64,000 nucleotides of DNA from a bacterium (GTDB taxonomy: Bacteria; Cyanobacteriota; Vampirovibrionia; Gastranaerophilales; Gastranaerophilaceae), in contig JAFQLC010000025.1 in NCBI GenBank assembly GCA_017396695.1, positions 1 through 64,000 on the forward strand, in the 5' to 3' direction. Numbering within the stretch: position 1 is the stretch's first letter; every line of letters starts with the position of its first letter. Positions 43,506 to 53,409 of this stretch are shown here, piece after piece. Both the position numbers and the translations under genes were made by a program. The notes beneath the pieces are model-generated. The model was not told the DNA's origin, made no database searches, and was given only the letters and a program-made list of their open reading frames with translations.

Positions 43506-44480
43506 TTAATCTCTTGAGAAAACTTCAAGCTCAAGCGGGTTATCTGATTTAATTGGGTTGAAATAAGCGCAAGATGCTATCATTGCAGCATTATCTGTGC
43601 AGAATTTCATTTTTGGCGCTTGAGTAATATAACCTTTATTGTTTAATTCGGCAACTTTTCTTCGAAGTTCGCTATTTGCTGCAACGCCGCCTGCAAGCAC
43701 AATCTTTTTGCAATTATATTTATCTGCTTGCAGAAGCAGTTTTTGAATTAATGTTTCAGTTACGCATTCTTGAAAGCTAGCCGCAATATCGTGTTTTGGA
43801 AGTTCTTTGTCGCCAAACGATTGAACAAGTCTTAAAACTGCAGTTTTGAGCCCTGAAAAACTAAATTCATCTTCGCCAACTTTAGCTTTAGGTAATTTGA
43901 ATGCGTTCTTGTTGCCTTCTTGTGCCATTTTATCAAGCATAATGCCACCCGGATAAGGCAAACCCATAAGACGAGCAACTTTATCATAAACTTCGCCAAC
44001 GGCGTCGTCTATTGTTTGTGCCACAATTTTTTGCTTGTCGTAGTCTTCAACGTAGATAATTTGTGTGTGTCCTCCTGAAACTAAAAGCCCCATAAAAGGT
44101 GGTTTAAGCTCTGTTTCAAGAAAATTTGCGCTAATGTGTGCTTGAAGGTGATTAACCCCAATGTATGGTTTATTGTGCACAATGGATAAAGTTTTGGCTG
44201 AATTTAGCCCAACAAGTAAGCATCCAACAAGTCCAGGGCCAACGGTTGATGCAAAAGCGTCAATTTCATCAGGTGAAACCCCTGCTTCTTTGTATGCTTC
44301 TTTTATGCAAACATTGATTGCGTCCAAATGTTCACGAGCTGCAATTTCAGGAATAACTCCGCCAAATTCAGCGTGCGTTTTAATTTGACTTGCAACAACA
44401 TTTGATAAAACCTCTCTGCCATCTCTAACAATGGCACAGGCTGTTTCATCGCAACTTGTTTCAATTCCTAAAATTAGCAT
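43506..44480 (-). CDS. tsaD: tRNA N6-adenosine threonylcarbamoyltransferase
   Basis: Transfers the threonylcarbamoyl group to A37 of ANN-decoding tRNAs, with TsaB and TsaE. The 324-aa protein shows the ASKHA-fold start LGIETSCDETACAIV, the metal-binding HLQAH motif (in NHLQAHISANF), VSGGHTQI, DDAVGEVYDKVARLMGLPYPGG and the late LAGGVAANSELRRKV. Length is on the short side of normal. It is the only Tsa gene in the window. It converges on pth with 11 bp between the stops, so termination must be within the genes. Confidence 0.96.
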   Translation of the reverse strand: MLILGIETSCDETACAIVRDGREVLSNVVASQIKTHAEFGGVIPEIAAREHLDAINVCIKEAYKEAGVSPDEIDAFASTVGPGLVGCLLVGLNSAKTLSIVHNKPYIGVNHLQAHISANFLETELKPPFMGLLVSGGHTQIIYVEDYDKQKIVAQTIDDAVGEVYDKVARLMGLPYPGGIMLDKMAQEGNKNAFKLPKAKVGEDEFSFSGLKTAVLRLVQSFGDKELPKHDIAASFQECVTETLIQKLLLQADKYNCKKIVLAGGVAANSELRRKVAELNNKGYITQAPKMKFCTDNAAMIASCAYFNPIKSDNPLELEVFSRD

Positions 44481-44548
44481 TTTTCCACCATATTTTTTGT
44501 CAAAATTTTTGTTTGTATTTTATTTTTCTTTGATTATATAATGATAGC

Positions 44549-45475
44549 ATGAAAAAAATATTCTTAACATTGATGGCTTTATTTTTCCCGCTTTGCGTTC
44601 ATTCAGCAGAACTTCCTCGTGCTGCTGTTGAATACTATAACGCAGGTATCGACTATTACCAAACAGGAAACATTGAAAAATCAATTCATTCGTTTAAATC
44701 AGCAATTCATCTTGCACCTGATTTTTATGAAGCATACTATAATCTTGGTCAAATCCAATTTGCAACAAATAAATTAGATGAAGCGATTGCAACTTATTTA
44801 AAAATTAACACTTTAAGGCCAAACGATGAGGAAAATATTTATTACCTTGCGCAGGCTTATTATAAAAGAGGTTTTCTTTCAAAATCTGTTCAATATTACA
44901 AACAAATAACTCCTCAAAGTTCTTATTATCTTAAAGCTCAAGATGATTTGGTTAAAGTTATAGCTCGCCAAGAAGAACTTAAAGCGCAGGCTTTGGCAAA
45001 AAAAACTGCTGAGCAAGAAAAAGCAAGCTATGCAAACCCTCAAGCTCAAGCGCCAAACGAAACACCTGTTTCTGAGATAAAACCAGCAGAAACAACTGTT
45101 CAGAATACCTTACTTACTAAAGTGCAAACTTATGCTGACATCAAAGCACCATCAGGTGTTTCGGTTGATAGCAAAGGAAATATTTATGTTGCAAGTTTTG
45201 CTGAAAACACAATTTATAAAATTGATGAGACTGGTCTAAAAACTGTTTTCGCAAAAGAAAATATTTCAGGACCTGTGGGGCTTGCAATTGATGAATTTGA
45301 TAACATTTATATTGCAAACTATACTTCAGGCAACATTATAAAAATTAACCAAGCAGGGGTTAGTGCCGTTGTTTTAACAGTAAAAAATCCTTATATAATC
45401 TCGATTAATGGTAAATTTTTATATATCACAGAACAAGTTTCAAACACTGTTTTGAAATATAAATTATACGAATAA
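44549..45475 (+). CDS. secreted TPR and NHL-repeat protein
   Basis: A 308-aa protein with signal peptide MKKIFLTLMALFFPLCVHS, cut before AELPR. Three tetratricopeptide repeats follow (EYYNAGIDYYQTGNIEKSIHSF, EAYYNLGQIQFATNKLDEAI, NIYYLAQAYYKRGFLSKSV), then a Lys/Gln/Ala linker. The C-terminal half has beta-propeller NHL-like repeats (APSGVSVDSKGNIYVAS and GPVGLAIDEFDNIYIANYTSG). Only about three blades are present, fewer than a closed propeller, so it may dimerise. A periplasmic protein-protein interaction role is probable. It is followed by a strong terminator. Confidence 0.78.
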   Translation: MKKIFLTLMALFFPLCVHSAELPRAAVEYYNAGIDYYQTGNIEKSIHSFKSAIHLAPDFYEAYYNLGQIQFATNKLDEAIATYLKINTLRPNDEENIYYLAQAYYKRGFLSKSVQYYKQITPQSSYYLKAQDDLVKVIARQEELKAQALAKKTAEQEKASYANPQAQAPNETPVSEIKPAETTVQNTLLTKVQTYADIKAPSGVSVDSKGNIYVASFAENTIYKIDETGLKTVFAKENISGPVGLAIDEFDNIYIANYTSGNIIKINQAGVSAVVLTVKNPYIISINGKFLYITEQVSNTVLKYKLYE

Positions 45476-45492
45476 TTTTTGAATGAATATTT

Positions 45493-45522
45493 AAAAACCC
45501 TCTCGGATTTGGGAGGGTTTTT
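45493..45522. terminator. bidirectional terminator before gyrA
   Basis: AAAAACCCTC at 45493-45502 and GAGGGTTTTT at 45513-45522 form a 10-bp stem with a ten-base loop between two converging genes. Confidence 0.88.
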
Positions 45523-45542
45523 AAATATGTTATTTCCTTTGA

Positions 45543-48077
45543 TTATTCGCCAAAGTTCAAGGTTGTTTGCCCATTGTCTTCAGGTGCTTTTTGAATTTCT
45601 ATTTTTGCTTCGTCATCTTCTTTTGGTTCGACAATTTTTGTAATTGAAACAACAGAATCGCCTTCGCCTAAGTTTTGAACTTTAACACCAGTTGCAGGGC
45701 GACCTTGTCTTGAAATTGATGAAGCAGCAACACGAGTTACAACGCCATTTGCTGAAACAACCATAATTTCGCCATCTTCTTCAACAATTGTAAGGGCTAC
45801 AAGCCTTGAAGCTGAAGATTTGAATTTAGTTGCGATTAGGCCGAGTCCACCTCTGTTTTGTGCTCTAAATTCAGAAAGTTTAGAGCGTTTTCCAAAACCA
45901 TCTGAAGTTACAACAAGAAGGTCGGCATCATAGTCTTGAGGAACTACGTCGCAGCCTATAATGAAGTCATCTGAGCGAAGTTTCATACTTGTTACACCAC
46001 GAGCTGAGCGGCCGAGTGGTCTCAAGTCTTCAATTGCAAATCTAATTGCCATACCGCAAGATGTACCAATAATAACTTCATCATTATCTTCGGCAAGTTT
46101 TACCCAGTTTAGGGTGTCGCCTTCATCAAGCCCAATTGCAATAATACCTGTTCTTCTGATGTTTTTGAAGTTGTCCAAACCAATTCGTTTAATATAACCT
46201 TTTTTAGTTAACATTATAAGATTTGTGTTTTCGCTAAATTCAGAAACAGGAACAATTGCTGTAATTTTTTCATCTTGGTCGATTGGTAAAACGTTGATGA
46301 TTGGTAAGCCTTTAGCTTGTCTTCCGCCTTCTGGGAAGTCGTAAACGTTCAAGCTATAAACTGTTCCTTTTGATGAGAAGAATAGAACTTTATCGTGCAT
46401 CATTGCAGTAAAGAAGTGTTCAACATCATCATCCTCTTTTGTTTTCATTCCGCCTTTGCCACGAGTCGCGCGGTTTTGACGTTCGAATGTGTCGAGTGAA
46501 ATTCTCTTGATGTAACCTTGTTGAGTTACAAACACTGCCATTGCCGTGTTTGGAGTTAAGTCTTCAATTGAAACTTCACCCATGTCTTGAACGATTTTTG
46601 TTTTTCTTTCATCGCCATATTTTTCTTTATCTTCGTTTAATTCAGTCTTGATAATCGCAAGAACTTTTGCTCTATCTGCAAGAATTGCTTCGTATTCTTT
46701 GATTTTTTCAAGCAAGTCGTTGTATTCAGCTTTAATTTTATCTTGCTCAAGACCTGTTAAACGACGAAGTTGCATTTCAAGAATTGCGTTTGCTTGGTCA
46801 ACATCAAGTCCAAAACGAGACATTAAGCCTTGACGAGCAATTTCTGTTGTTGCAGATTTTTTAATAAGTTCAATTACTTCATCAAGTGCACCGAGTGCTA
46901 TCATCAAGCCTTCTAAAATGTGCGCTCTGATGCGAGCTTTTTTCAAGAAGAAAATCGTTCTTCTTGTGATAACTTCAACTCTGTGTTCAACAAATTCACT
47001 TAAAATTTCATATAAGTTGAGAAGTCTTGGTTGTTTGCCAACAAGGGCTACCATATTCACGCCAAATGTTGTTGAAAGCGAAGTGTGTTTGTATAAGTTA
47101 TTTTTAACAACGTCTGGTTTTGCATCACGTTTAAGTTCGATAACAATTCTCATACCGTCACGGTCAGATTCATCACGAAGGTCTGAAATGCCGTTAATTC
47201 TACCGTCTTTAACAAGTTCTGCAATTTTTTCAATAAGTTGAGCTTTGTTAACTTGGTATGGAATTTCATCAATGATAATGGCAGTTCTTGCTTGTCTTCC
47301 GCCACCACCTGCAAGTTCTTCAAAGTGGCTAACTGCAGACATTTTAATTGAACCACGACCTGTTTCGTATGCTTGTTTAATATCTTCTGTGCCAACAATT
47401 GTTGCAGCAGTTGGGAAATCTGGACCTTTTACGTATTGTAAAAGCTCTGTGTTTGTAATTGAAGGATTATCAATTATAGCAATAAGCCCGTCAACAATTT
47501 CGCATACGTTATGTGGTGGAATGTTTGTTGCCATACCAACTGCGATACCTGAAACACCATTCAAAAGAAGCATTGGTAATCTTGTTGGAAGAACGGTTGG
47601 TTCAGCGAGTGAACCATCGAAGTTTGGTTGAAAATCAACCGTTTCGCAGTCAATATCTGCAAGCATTGCAGTTGTAATTTTGTGCATTCTAGCTTCAGTG
47701 TAACGCATTGCAGCTGCGCCATCGCCATCAATTGAACCAAAGTTTCCATGCCCATCAACTGTTAAGTATCTAGTTGAGAAATCTTGCGCCATACGAACAA
47801 GTGCTTCATAAACAGCGCTATCGCCGTGTGGGTGATATTTACCGAGAACTTCACCGACGATTCTGGCACATTTCTTAAATGGTTTATCTGGCGTCATGCC
47901 AAGTTCGTTCATGGCGAATAATATTCTTCTATGAACTGGTTTGAGACCGTCCCTAACATCAGGTAATGCACGACCCACAATAACGCTCATAGCGTAGTCT
48001 ATATAACACTTTTTCATCTCTTCACGGATGTTAACCGGAATGATTTTTCCATGGTCAAATAAATTAGTTTGGCTCAC
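45543..48077 (-). CDS. gyrA: DNA gyrase subunit A
   Basis: The DNA breakage-reunion subunit of gyrase. It has [21 protein letters not shown], the quinolone region [21 protein letters not shown] (serine at the Ser83 position, glutamate at Asp87), and catalytic tyrosine in [10 protein letters not shown]. The C-terminal beta-pinwheel contains [10 protein letters not shown], a diverged GyrA box, and an acidic tail. The start is GTG at 48077, supported by AGGAGGAG eight bases upstream. It is 844 aa and lies 60 bp downstream of holB, so holA-holB-gyrA probably form one operon. No resistance-type substitution is seen at the Ser position. Confidence 0.97.
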   Translation of the reverse strand: MSQTNLFDHGKIIPVNIREEMKKCYIDYAMSVIVGRALPDVRDGLKPVHRRILFAMNELGMTPDKPFKKCARIVGEVLGKYHPHGDSAVYEALVRMAQDFSTRYLTVDGHGNFGSIDGDGAAAMRYTEARMHKITTAMLADIDCETVDFQPNFDGSLAEPTVLPTRLPMLLLNGVSGIAVGMATNIPPHNVCEIVDGLIAIIDNPSITNTELLQYVKGPDFPTAATIVGTEDIKQAYETGRGSIKMSAVSHFEELAGGGGRQARTAIIIDEIPYQVNKAQLIEKIAELVKDGRINGISDLRDESDRDGMRIVIELKRDAKPDVVKNNLYKHTSLSTTFGVNMVALVGKQPRLLNLYEILSEFVEHRVEVITRRTIFFLKKARIRAHILEGLMIALGALDEVIELIKKSATTEIARQGLMSRFGLDVDQANAILEMQLRRLTGLEQDKIKAEYNDLLEKIKEYEAILADRAKVLAIIKTELNEDKEKYGDERKTKIVQDMGEVSIEDLTPNTAMAVFVTQQGYIKRISLDTFERQNRATRGKGGMKTKEDDDVEHFFTAMMHDKVLFFSSKGTVYSLNVYDFPEGGRQAKGLPIINVLPIDQDEKITAIVPVSEFSENTNLIMLTKKGYIKRIGLDNFKNIRRTGIIAIGLDEGDTLNWVKLAEDNDEVIIGTSCGMAIRFAIEDLRPLGRSARGVTSMKLRSDDFIIGCDVVPQDYDADLLVVTSDGFGKRSKLSEFRAQNRGGLGLIATKFKSSASRLVALTIVEEDGEIMVVSANGVVTRVAASSISRQGRPATGVKVQNLGEGDSVVSITKIVEPKEDDEAKIEIQKAPEDNGQTTLNFGE

Positions 48078-48137
48078 TTATATATCTCCTCCTATTACCT
48101 ATATCATACTATAAATAGATTAAATAGGTAAGTATGC

Positions 48138-49091
48138 TCAAAAATTCTTAACAAACTCAGTTAATAACCAATTAAAAGCCATTTTGGGTTGAACTTTGGA
48201 AGATAGCATTTTTTCTGCGATTTGCGCATGGTTTAGGTCAATCATTGCAGATTGCACAAAAGCTGGGTTTGCTAAATTATTTTTTATAAGCGTTGTTAAA
48301 TATTCTTCAATCATCAAAATCAAATCAAGTGCGCTATATTTTTCATTTTTAATTTCCGCAAGTAGTTTTTCTGAAATATCAAAAGCATCGTCAAGCGTGA
48401 AGTTTGGATAATTTGCAAACAAATCTGCAACAAATGAATAATCTTGGTTTTTAGCGCCTGATGGAAGTGAAAAGATTTGAGAACGAGAAACAATTGTTTG
48501 AATAATGTCTTCCCTGTTTTTTGTAAGGAAAAAGAAAGTTGTGTTTTTTGGCGGTTCTTCAACTGATTTTAAAATCACGTTTGAGGCTTGGTCTTGAAAA
48601 ATTTTATGATTTATGTGTGATGGTTTCCATTCTTCAGGAAGTTCGTATCCAAGGTTTTTAAATTCTGCTGCTTGTCTTTCCTCGTTTTCTGTAAGCGGTT
48701 CTTTATCTGCATTTAAAAATATAAAAACCCTGTGATAATCCGATGTTTCGAGAAGTTTTTCCCCGATTGCTTGACATTGCTTGGTTGAAATTACAGTTTT
48801 TGAACCCGAATCCATATCTTTAAAATCAATTGGGGTAACAATAGTAATTGCAGGGTGGGTAAATGTTTTTATCCAATTACAGTTTGTGCAATTGCAGAAC
48901 TCACTTCCGTCTTTTTCGCAATTTAAAATCCTAGCTAGCTCTAGTGCAAAAAACAATTCGCCATAAATATCCGAACCCTCAAAAATAACGGATTGTGGAA
49001 ATTTTGCCTTACCTTCTTTAATTGCTTCTAGTTTTTCGTTGAAGTATCTTGTTGTGAATTGAAAATTTTTACTGAAAATATTGTTTAGCAT
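48138..49091 (-). CDS. holB: DNA polymerase III delta' subunit
   Basis: Part of the clamp loader that places the beta clamp on DNA. The 317-aa protein has the delta'/gamma zinc-finger-like cysteines (CEKDGSEFCNCTNC), no P-loop of its own (normal for delta'), the ITIVTPID segment, KIFQDQASNVILKSVEEPP near the middle, which is the LKxLEEPP signature, and TFFFLTKNREDIIQTIVSRSQ. The AAA-type fold and signatures place it with HolB rather than DnaX. It overlaps holA by 7 bp, which supports the pairing. Confidence 0.87.
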   Translation of the reverse strand: MLNNIFSKNFQFTTRYFNEKLEAIKEGKAKFPQSVIFEGSDIYGELFFALELARILNCEKDGSEFCNCTNCNWIKTFTHPAITIVTPIDFKDMDSGSKTVISTKQCQAIGEKLLETSDYHRVFIFLNADKEPLTENEERQAAEFKNLGYELPEEWKPSHINHKIFQDQASNVILKSVEEPPKNTTFFFLTKNREDIIQTIVSRSQIFSLPSGAKNQDYSFVADLFANYPNFTLDDAFDISEKLLAEIKNEKYSALDLILMIEEYLTTLIKNNLANPAFVQSAMIDLNHAQIAEKMLSSKVQPKMAFNWLLTEFVKNF

Positions 49092-50071
49092 AATTTTCCT
49101 CCAAGCATTACTTGCTCAAAGGCAAGAAGTGGGTCAGAAATTTCGCCAGATTTTAATTTAAATTCAGCAATCGTTAAATTTTGCTTAATTTGCACAAGTT
49201 TTTTGAGTGAAAGATTTGAAATTTTAGCCAAATCAATTTCTATTCTTTTTGGTTTTTGCCCAAGTTTTGAGGCAAGCTCATAAGTGGTCATATTTTGTGA
49301 GTAATATTTTAGCTGAACAAATCTATGAATCATTGTTTGAATTGTGCCAATAATTTCAAGGTAATGCGATTTTTCAAGTAAATTGGTAAGTTTATCTATA
49401 AAAGATTCGCAATTGCCTTCCACTAATAAATCGACTAGTTCAAAAACATCTTCGTTCACAATTGAAATTTTATTTATCATATCCTGTGTAATTTTTTTAT
49501 TTGGATATGCGTAAAGTTTTAGTTTTTCAAGTTGTGAATCAATATCTAATAAATATGTTCCGCAAGTTTCGACCAAGTTTTTAATCAAATTATCAGAAAT
49601 TTCAATTTCTTTTTCTTTTGCAATTTGTTTTATAACAGGCAGATATTGCCAGTCTTCATAATCTTTAAAGGGACTAAATTGGGTTATTGTTCCAAGTTTA
49701 GCAAGCGTTTTGTATATTTTTTTTCTTGCGTCTGGTTTTTTATTTTCACCTCTTGGAATTTGGCATGTGAACACAATGTGAACTCTATCTGACACAAGCT
49801 CTAAATCTTTGGTCACTTCTGCAAATTCTTCTTCTGTTAAATGTTGTTTTTTTTGATTTAGAAAATACTTTTCAGCTTTTATTATGTGCAAGCTATCACC
49901 AAAAAGCATCGGTGTTGTTCTTAAAATGCTTTCTAATTCGTGAAATTTTGGGTTGTCATATCTTTTATAATTGAGTGCATTAATATCTCCTTTCAAAACA
50001 TTTTTTTTAAGTTTTGAAATTTCTTTGTCTATAAGATAATCTTCATCACCCCAAAATAAATATAAAGGCAT
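49085..50071 (-). CDS. holA: DNA polymerase III delta subunit
   Basis: HolA opens the sliding clamp within the clamp-loader complex. The 328-aa protein has the N-terminal WGDEDYLIDKEISKLKK, a central VETCGTYLLDIDSQLEKLKLY region and the C-terminal helical collar (LKLVQ-like KLVQIKQNLTIAEFKLKSG, ending DPLLAFEQVML). The order of segments agrees with HolA. Its last codons overlap holB, and gyrA follows, giving a replication-related operon. The ATG has no strong ribosome site. Confidence 0.88.
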   Translation of the reverse strand: MPLYLFWGDEDYLIDKEISKLKKNVLKGDINALNYKRYDNPKFHELESILRTTPMLFGDSLHIIKAEKYFLNQKKQHLTEEEFAEVTKDLELVSDRVHIVFTCQIPRGENKKPDARKKIYKTLAKLGTITQFSPFKDYEDWQYLPVIKQIAKEKEIEISDNLIKNLVETCGTYLLDIDSQLEKLKLYAYPNKKITQDMINKISIVNEDVFELVDLLVEGNCESFIDKLTNLLEKSHYLEIIGTIQTMIHRFVQLKYYSQNMTTYELASKLGQKPKRIEIDLAKISNLSLKKLVQIKQNLTIAEFKLKSGEISDPLLAFEQVMLGGKLC

Positions 50072-50110
50072 TTTTTAGTCCCATTTATTCTTGAGATTAT
50101 TTTAGCACAA

Positions 50111-50140
50111 AAAAAGACGACTTTATAAAGTCGTCTTTTT
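50111..50140. terminator. intrinsic terminator of the ycf23-like gene
   Basis: AAAAAGACGACTTT and AAAGTCGTCTTTTT form a perfect 14-bp stem with a two-base centre, 16 bases beyond the stop at 50157, with T-runs on both strands. Confidence 0.9.
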
Positions 50141-50156
50141 GAAATATTTAATCAGC

Positions 50157-50933
50157 TTAGAAAACAAAAGTGTTTTCTTTAACTGCTTGCATAATTGTGT
50201 TTCTGTATGCGATTGAACCAACAATTGAGCGAACCGCTGCAACCATTGCAATTTGAGAGTCAAGTTTGTTGATTGCAGAACCCACACCAACTGCGCTTGC
50301 GCCAGCTGCAAATGCCATAGGCACAGTGTTTGTTGTAAGCCCGCTTGCGCTCATAATTGGTGTGTCAACATTTCTTGCAAGCTCCATTGTGTTTGCAATT
50401 GTGTTTTTTGCAACTTCAATTAAACCCATTGCTCCTCTTGCTTTTTGTGCGAGGCTTGCAACGCTTTCTGTTTGAATTAAATCAACTCCTAAAAGTTCTA
50501 ATTTTTTTGCAAGTTCAATTTGTTCTTCAACTGGGATTACTCCTGGAATTGTTACACAAATAAAAGTATTAAATTTTGAAACTAAATTCATAGTTTCAAG
50601 AGTAATATCATAAACTTCGTCTGCGGTGAGGCTTCTGCCTTGTTTGTAATATGCTTCGTAGTTGCCGATTTCAACAGCGTCTGCGCCGCTTTTAACTGCG
50701 CTTAAAAGTGCGAATGGATTAATTGAAGAAGCAAAAATTGGTAAATTTGTGTTTGCTTTTGCAACTTTTATAACTTCAGGTGTTGCCGCCACATCAACTG
50801 CGCTTGCAAGTCCTGCTTGAGCTGCTGTTGCAACTTTTTTAACAAGAGTTAAGTTATAGTTGTTAATGCCCGAAATAACCTTGATTGCTCTTTTTTCTCT
50901 CAAATGCCTTTTGAAAACTTCAATTTTTCTCAT
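50157..50933 (-). CDS. Ycf23/DUF561 family protein
   Basis: A 258-aa TIM-barrel-like protein. The match to the Ycf23 family, found in cyanobacteria and in plastids of red algae, is clear: REKRAIKVISGINNYNLTLVKKVATAAQ, DVAATPEVIKVAK, SSINPFALLSAVKSGADAVEIGNYE, and AFAAGASAVGVGSAINKL. The biochemical function is not known; the barrel and the phosphate-like loop (GVGSAINK) suggest a phosphate-containing ligand. It is the most informative lineage marker in the window, pointing to the cyanobacterial superphylum. Confidence 0.88.
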   Translation of the reverse strand: MRKIEVFKRHLREKRAIKVISGINNYNLTLVKKVATAAQAGLASAVDVAATPEVIKVAKANTNLPIFASSINPFALLSAVKSGADAVEIGNYEAYYKQGRSLTADEVYDITLETMNLVSKFNTFICVTIPGVIPVEEQIELAKKLELLGVDLIQTESVASLAQKARGAMGLIEVAKNTIANTMELARNVDTPIMSASGLTTNTVPMAFAAGASAVGVGSAINKLDSQIAMVAAVRSIVGSIAYRNTIMQAVKENTFVF

Positions 50934-51029
50934 TTATTTAATTCCTTATTTTAAGAATTTTTCAAATGCTATCACAATATATTGAATTAGGCAATTTAAA
51001 AAACTCCTCGATAACTTAAACATGTTATT

Positions 51030-51752
51030 ATGTTAAGTATCTTTTATCTTCCCACGTTAATAAAAACTTTCTTTAGTAAAAAATTGACTTTTTTGCTTAT
51101 TTTGTTAATTTTTGTAAACTTTGCTTTACCTTGCCAGATGGCATATTCCAAGTATTCTGATGATGAAATACAAACAATTTCAATATATGAAAAAACAAAT
51201 CCCTCAATTGTTTCAATTGAAGCTGATTTAAAAGAAGGCGTCTCAACAGGCACTGGTTGTGTTGTAACATCTGATGGGATAATTTTAACAAGTATGCATG
51301 TAATAAATGGTGCAAAAAATATTGAAATTACAATTTATAATGGGCAAAATTATAAAGCGGAAGTGGTTGCACTTCTTAAAAATAATAATGATTTAGCGCT
51401 TCTCAAAATCAACCCGAAAATTCCCTTAACTCCTGCAAAATTCGGCAATTCTGAAGAAGTGAAGGTTGGGCAAAGAGTGCTTACAATTGGAAATCCTTTT
51501 GGTTTTAATGGCACACTCACAACAGGAATAGTTTCAAGGATTGATTACGAAAGAAATAAAATTCAAACAGATGCAGCAATTAACCCAGGGTGCTCGGGTG
51601 GGCCTTTAATTACAATGGATGGAGAAATAATTGGTATAAATCAATCAATTTATAACCCAGATAACAATCGCTCGAACATAGGTATAGGTTTTGCTGTTCC
51701 AATTAATAATGCTCTTGAATTTTTAAAAACAAAACATGTAATTCAAAAATAA
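51030..51752 (+). CDS. HtrA/DegP-like trypsin-type serine protease without PDZ
   Basis: A 240-aa protein with signal anchor (LTFLLILLIFVNFALPC) and a complete chymotrypsin-like domain: TGTGCVVTSDGIILTSMHVI with the catalytic His, NDLALLKI with Asp, and DAAINPGCSGGPLITMDGEIIG with Ser. The usual Asn before the serine is Cys. No PDZ domain follows: the protein stops after the last beta-strands. Likely activity is periplasmic cleavage of damaged or specific proteins. The regulatory loop arrangement resembles DegS/DegP but without PDZ gating. It is transcribed opposite to the Ycf23 gene. Confidence 0.85.
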   Translation: MLSIFYLPTLIKTFFSKKLTFLLILLIFVNFALPCQMAYSKYSDDEIQTISIYEKTNPSIVSIEADLKEGVSTGTGCVVTSDGIILTSMHVINGAKNIEITIYNGQNYKAEVVALLKNNNDLALLKINPKIPLTPAKFGNSEEVKVGQRVLTIGNPFGFNGTLTTGIVSRIDYERNKIQTDAAINPGCSGGPLITMDGEIIGINQSIYNPDNNRSNIGIGFAVPINNALEFLKTKHVIQK

Positions 51753-51753
51753 A

Positions 51754-51912
51754 TTAATTTTTATCAACCCATGTATAAGTATTCCTTTGCTTTGTTTCTC
51801 TGAATGGATTGTTTGCAAATTTTGTCGGGTTTTTCCTTGGAATGCTTTTATCTATGTTGCTTGCTTTTCTGTTTAAATCTTTTATTGTGTTTATAAATTC
51901 TTTTATTGTCAT
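51754..51912 (-). CDS. small basic protein, 52 aa
   Basis: This small gene is easy to miss. ATG at 51912, with AGGA about seven bases upstream, opens a 52-codon frame beginning MTIKEFINTIKDLNRKASN and ending YTWVDKN. It is rich in Lys and Arg (PRKNPTKFANNPFRETK). The stop falls one base after the HtrA-like gene ends, so the two are convergent. Composition and ribosome site favour a real gene. Family unknown; a nucleic-acid-binding or ribosome-associated role would be speculation. Confidence 0.5.
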   Translation of the reverse strand: MTIKEFINTIKDLNRKASNIDKSIPRKNPTKFANNPFRETKQRNTYTWVDKN

Positions 51913-52077
51913 TTAATTTTCCTATACTTCTTATTAATTATCAGGTTATTTTTTAAAATTTTTAACCCCGAAAATATTTATTTAATCTACTTCATAAGTA
52001 CAATTTATTTGTTAAAAACTTGTCTTAGTGTATTTTTTTGGTATAAAATACATAATTATAATGATTTTGGGGATATT

Positions 52078-53379
52078 ATGGTTAAAAAAGACGAGCTCGA
52101 AAGCGCTAAACAACAATGTTTTTGTATTAAAAAACCTTCGACCAAAGGTTGGCTTATAATCATCGCTTCAGTTATTGTTGCACTCCTTTTGTTAAGGGCA
52201 GGGCTTTCTATTATGCAAAGTCAGCTTTCAAAAATTATGATGGCAAAAGCTGCTGTTGCAAAAGTTGCAGTGTCTGATGTGGTCACTCGTGAAATTCGCC
52301 CAACTTTAGATGCTCCTGGTAGAGTTGTTTCAAAAGAAGTAATCAAAGTTGTTCCAAAAGTTTCAGGAACACTTATTAAAAGGCACTTTAAAGATGGTGA
52401 TTTTGTAAAAAAAGGTCAACTTCTTTTAACAATTGACCCAAATAAATTTGTGATTGATGTCAACAAATGCAAAGCAAATCTTCAAAGTTCGATTGCTCAA
52501 GCAAAAAAAGCAGACTTAGACTACGAACGTGCTAAAGAACTTTTAGCCCGTGATTACATTTCTCGTGCAACATATGATGACACTGTTGCAAAAAGAGATA
52601 TGGCACATGCTCAAGTTGCGGCAAATAAAGCACTTTTGGATGATTCTTTAAGGTTATACGGGTATTCTAAAATCAAAGCAAACACAACAGGTAAAACTGG
52701 TATTTTGAGACTTGTTCCAGGCAACCACGTAACAACTGAAGGCGGTTCTTTAGTTGAAATTATGAGTACCGACCCGATTTATGTTTTATATTCGCTTGAT
52801 TCAAAGCAATTTACAGATTTGCGTGATCTTTCAATTATGCCATCAGCTAATGGCGAAAATCCAATTGAAATTCAAGTAACTTTGCCTAATGGTAAAGTAT
52901 ATGAACACAAAGGTATAGTTGATTTTTATGATAATAGAATCTCTGAATCAACTGGCACAATTGAATTTCGTGCAACAATTAAAAACCCTGACAATTTGCT
53001 TGTTCCTGGGGATTTTGTAAAAGTTAAAGTTTTCTCAAATAAAACAAAAGAATGCATCGTAGTTCCACAAGCTGCAGTTCTTCAAGACCAAACAGGTCGC
53101 TATTTATACACAATTGACGAAAACAATAAAGCAAAAATGGTTAGAATTAAAACTTCAGGTCAAGATGGTAATGATTGGATAGTTGCATCTGGGCTTAAAG
53201 CTGGTGATAAAATTATTTCTTTGGGCGTTGTAACAGTTAGAGATGGTTCTCCTGTTCAAGTTTTAACTGAAGAAGATATCAAAGTTTATAAAGAAATGGG
53301 TGTGAGCTTGGATGATGTGAATGCTAACCCTGAAAAATATAAAGATGTAAAAATTTCATCAGAAGCTGAAAAGAAATAA
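52078..53379 (+). CDS. RND efflux periplasmic adaptor (AcrA/MexA type)
   Basis: The membrane-fusion protein of a tripartite exporter. The ATG at 52078 with GGGG eight bases upstream is preferred over an upstream TTG at 52009, since the added 23 residues are not conserved-looking. The protein has an N-terminal membrane helix (GWLIIIASVIVALLLLRAG), a lipoyl-like half (EVIKVVPKVSGTLIKRHFKDGDFVKKGQLLLTID), an alpha-helical hairpin (LQSSIAQAKKADLDYERAKELL), then the beta-barrel and membrane-proximal parts. A cysteine-containing start (KQQCFCIKK) precedes the helix. It is the first gene of a three-gene operon with the pump and channel. Confidence 0.9.
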   Translation: MVKKDELESAKQQCFCIKKPSTKGWLIIIASVIVALLLLRAGLSIMQSQLSKIMMAKAAVAKVAVSDVVTREIRPTLDAPGRVVSKEVIKVVPKVSGTLIKRHFKDGDFVKKGQLLLTIDPNKFVIDVNKCKANLQSSIAQAKKADLDYERAKELLARDYISRATYDDTVAKRDMAHAQVAANKALLDDSLRLYGYSKIKANTTGKTGILRLVPGNHVTTEGGSLVEIMSTDPIYVLYSLDSKQFTDLRDLSIMPSANGENPIEIQVTLPNGKVYEHKGIVDFYDNRISESTGTIEFRATIKNPDNLLVPGDFVKVKVFSNKTKECIVVPQAAVLQDQTGRYLYTIDENNKAKMVRIKTSGQDGNDWIVASGLKAGDKIISLGVVTVRDGSPVQVLTEEDIKVYKEMGVSLDDVNANPEKYKDVKISSEAEKK

Positions 53380-53409
53380 TAAAAATACTTAATAAATGCA
53401 GGAAAAACA

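Noticed and set aside
52009-52077. An earlier TTG start for the RND adaptor
   Set aside because: The ATG at 52078 has a suitably spaced G-rich ribosome site and begins a typical adaptor N-terminus; the upstream 23 codons have none.
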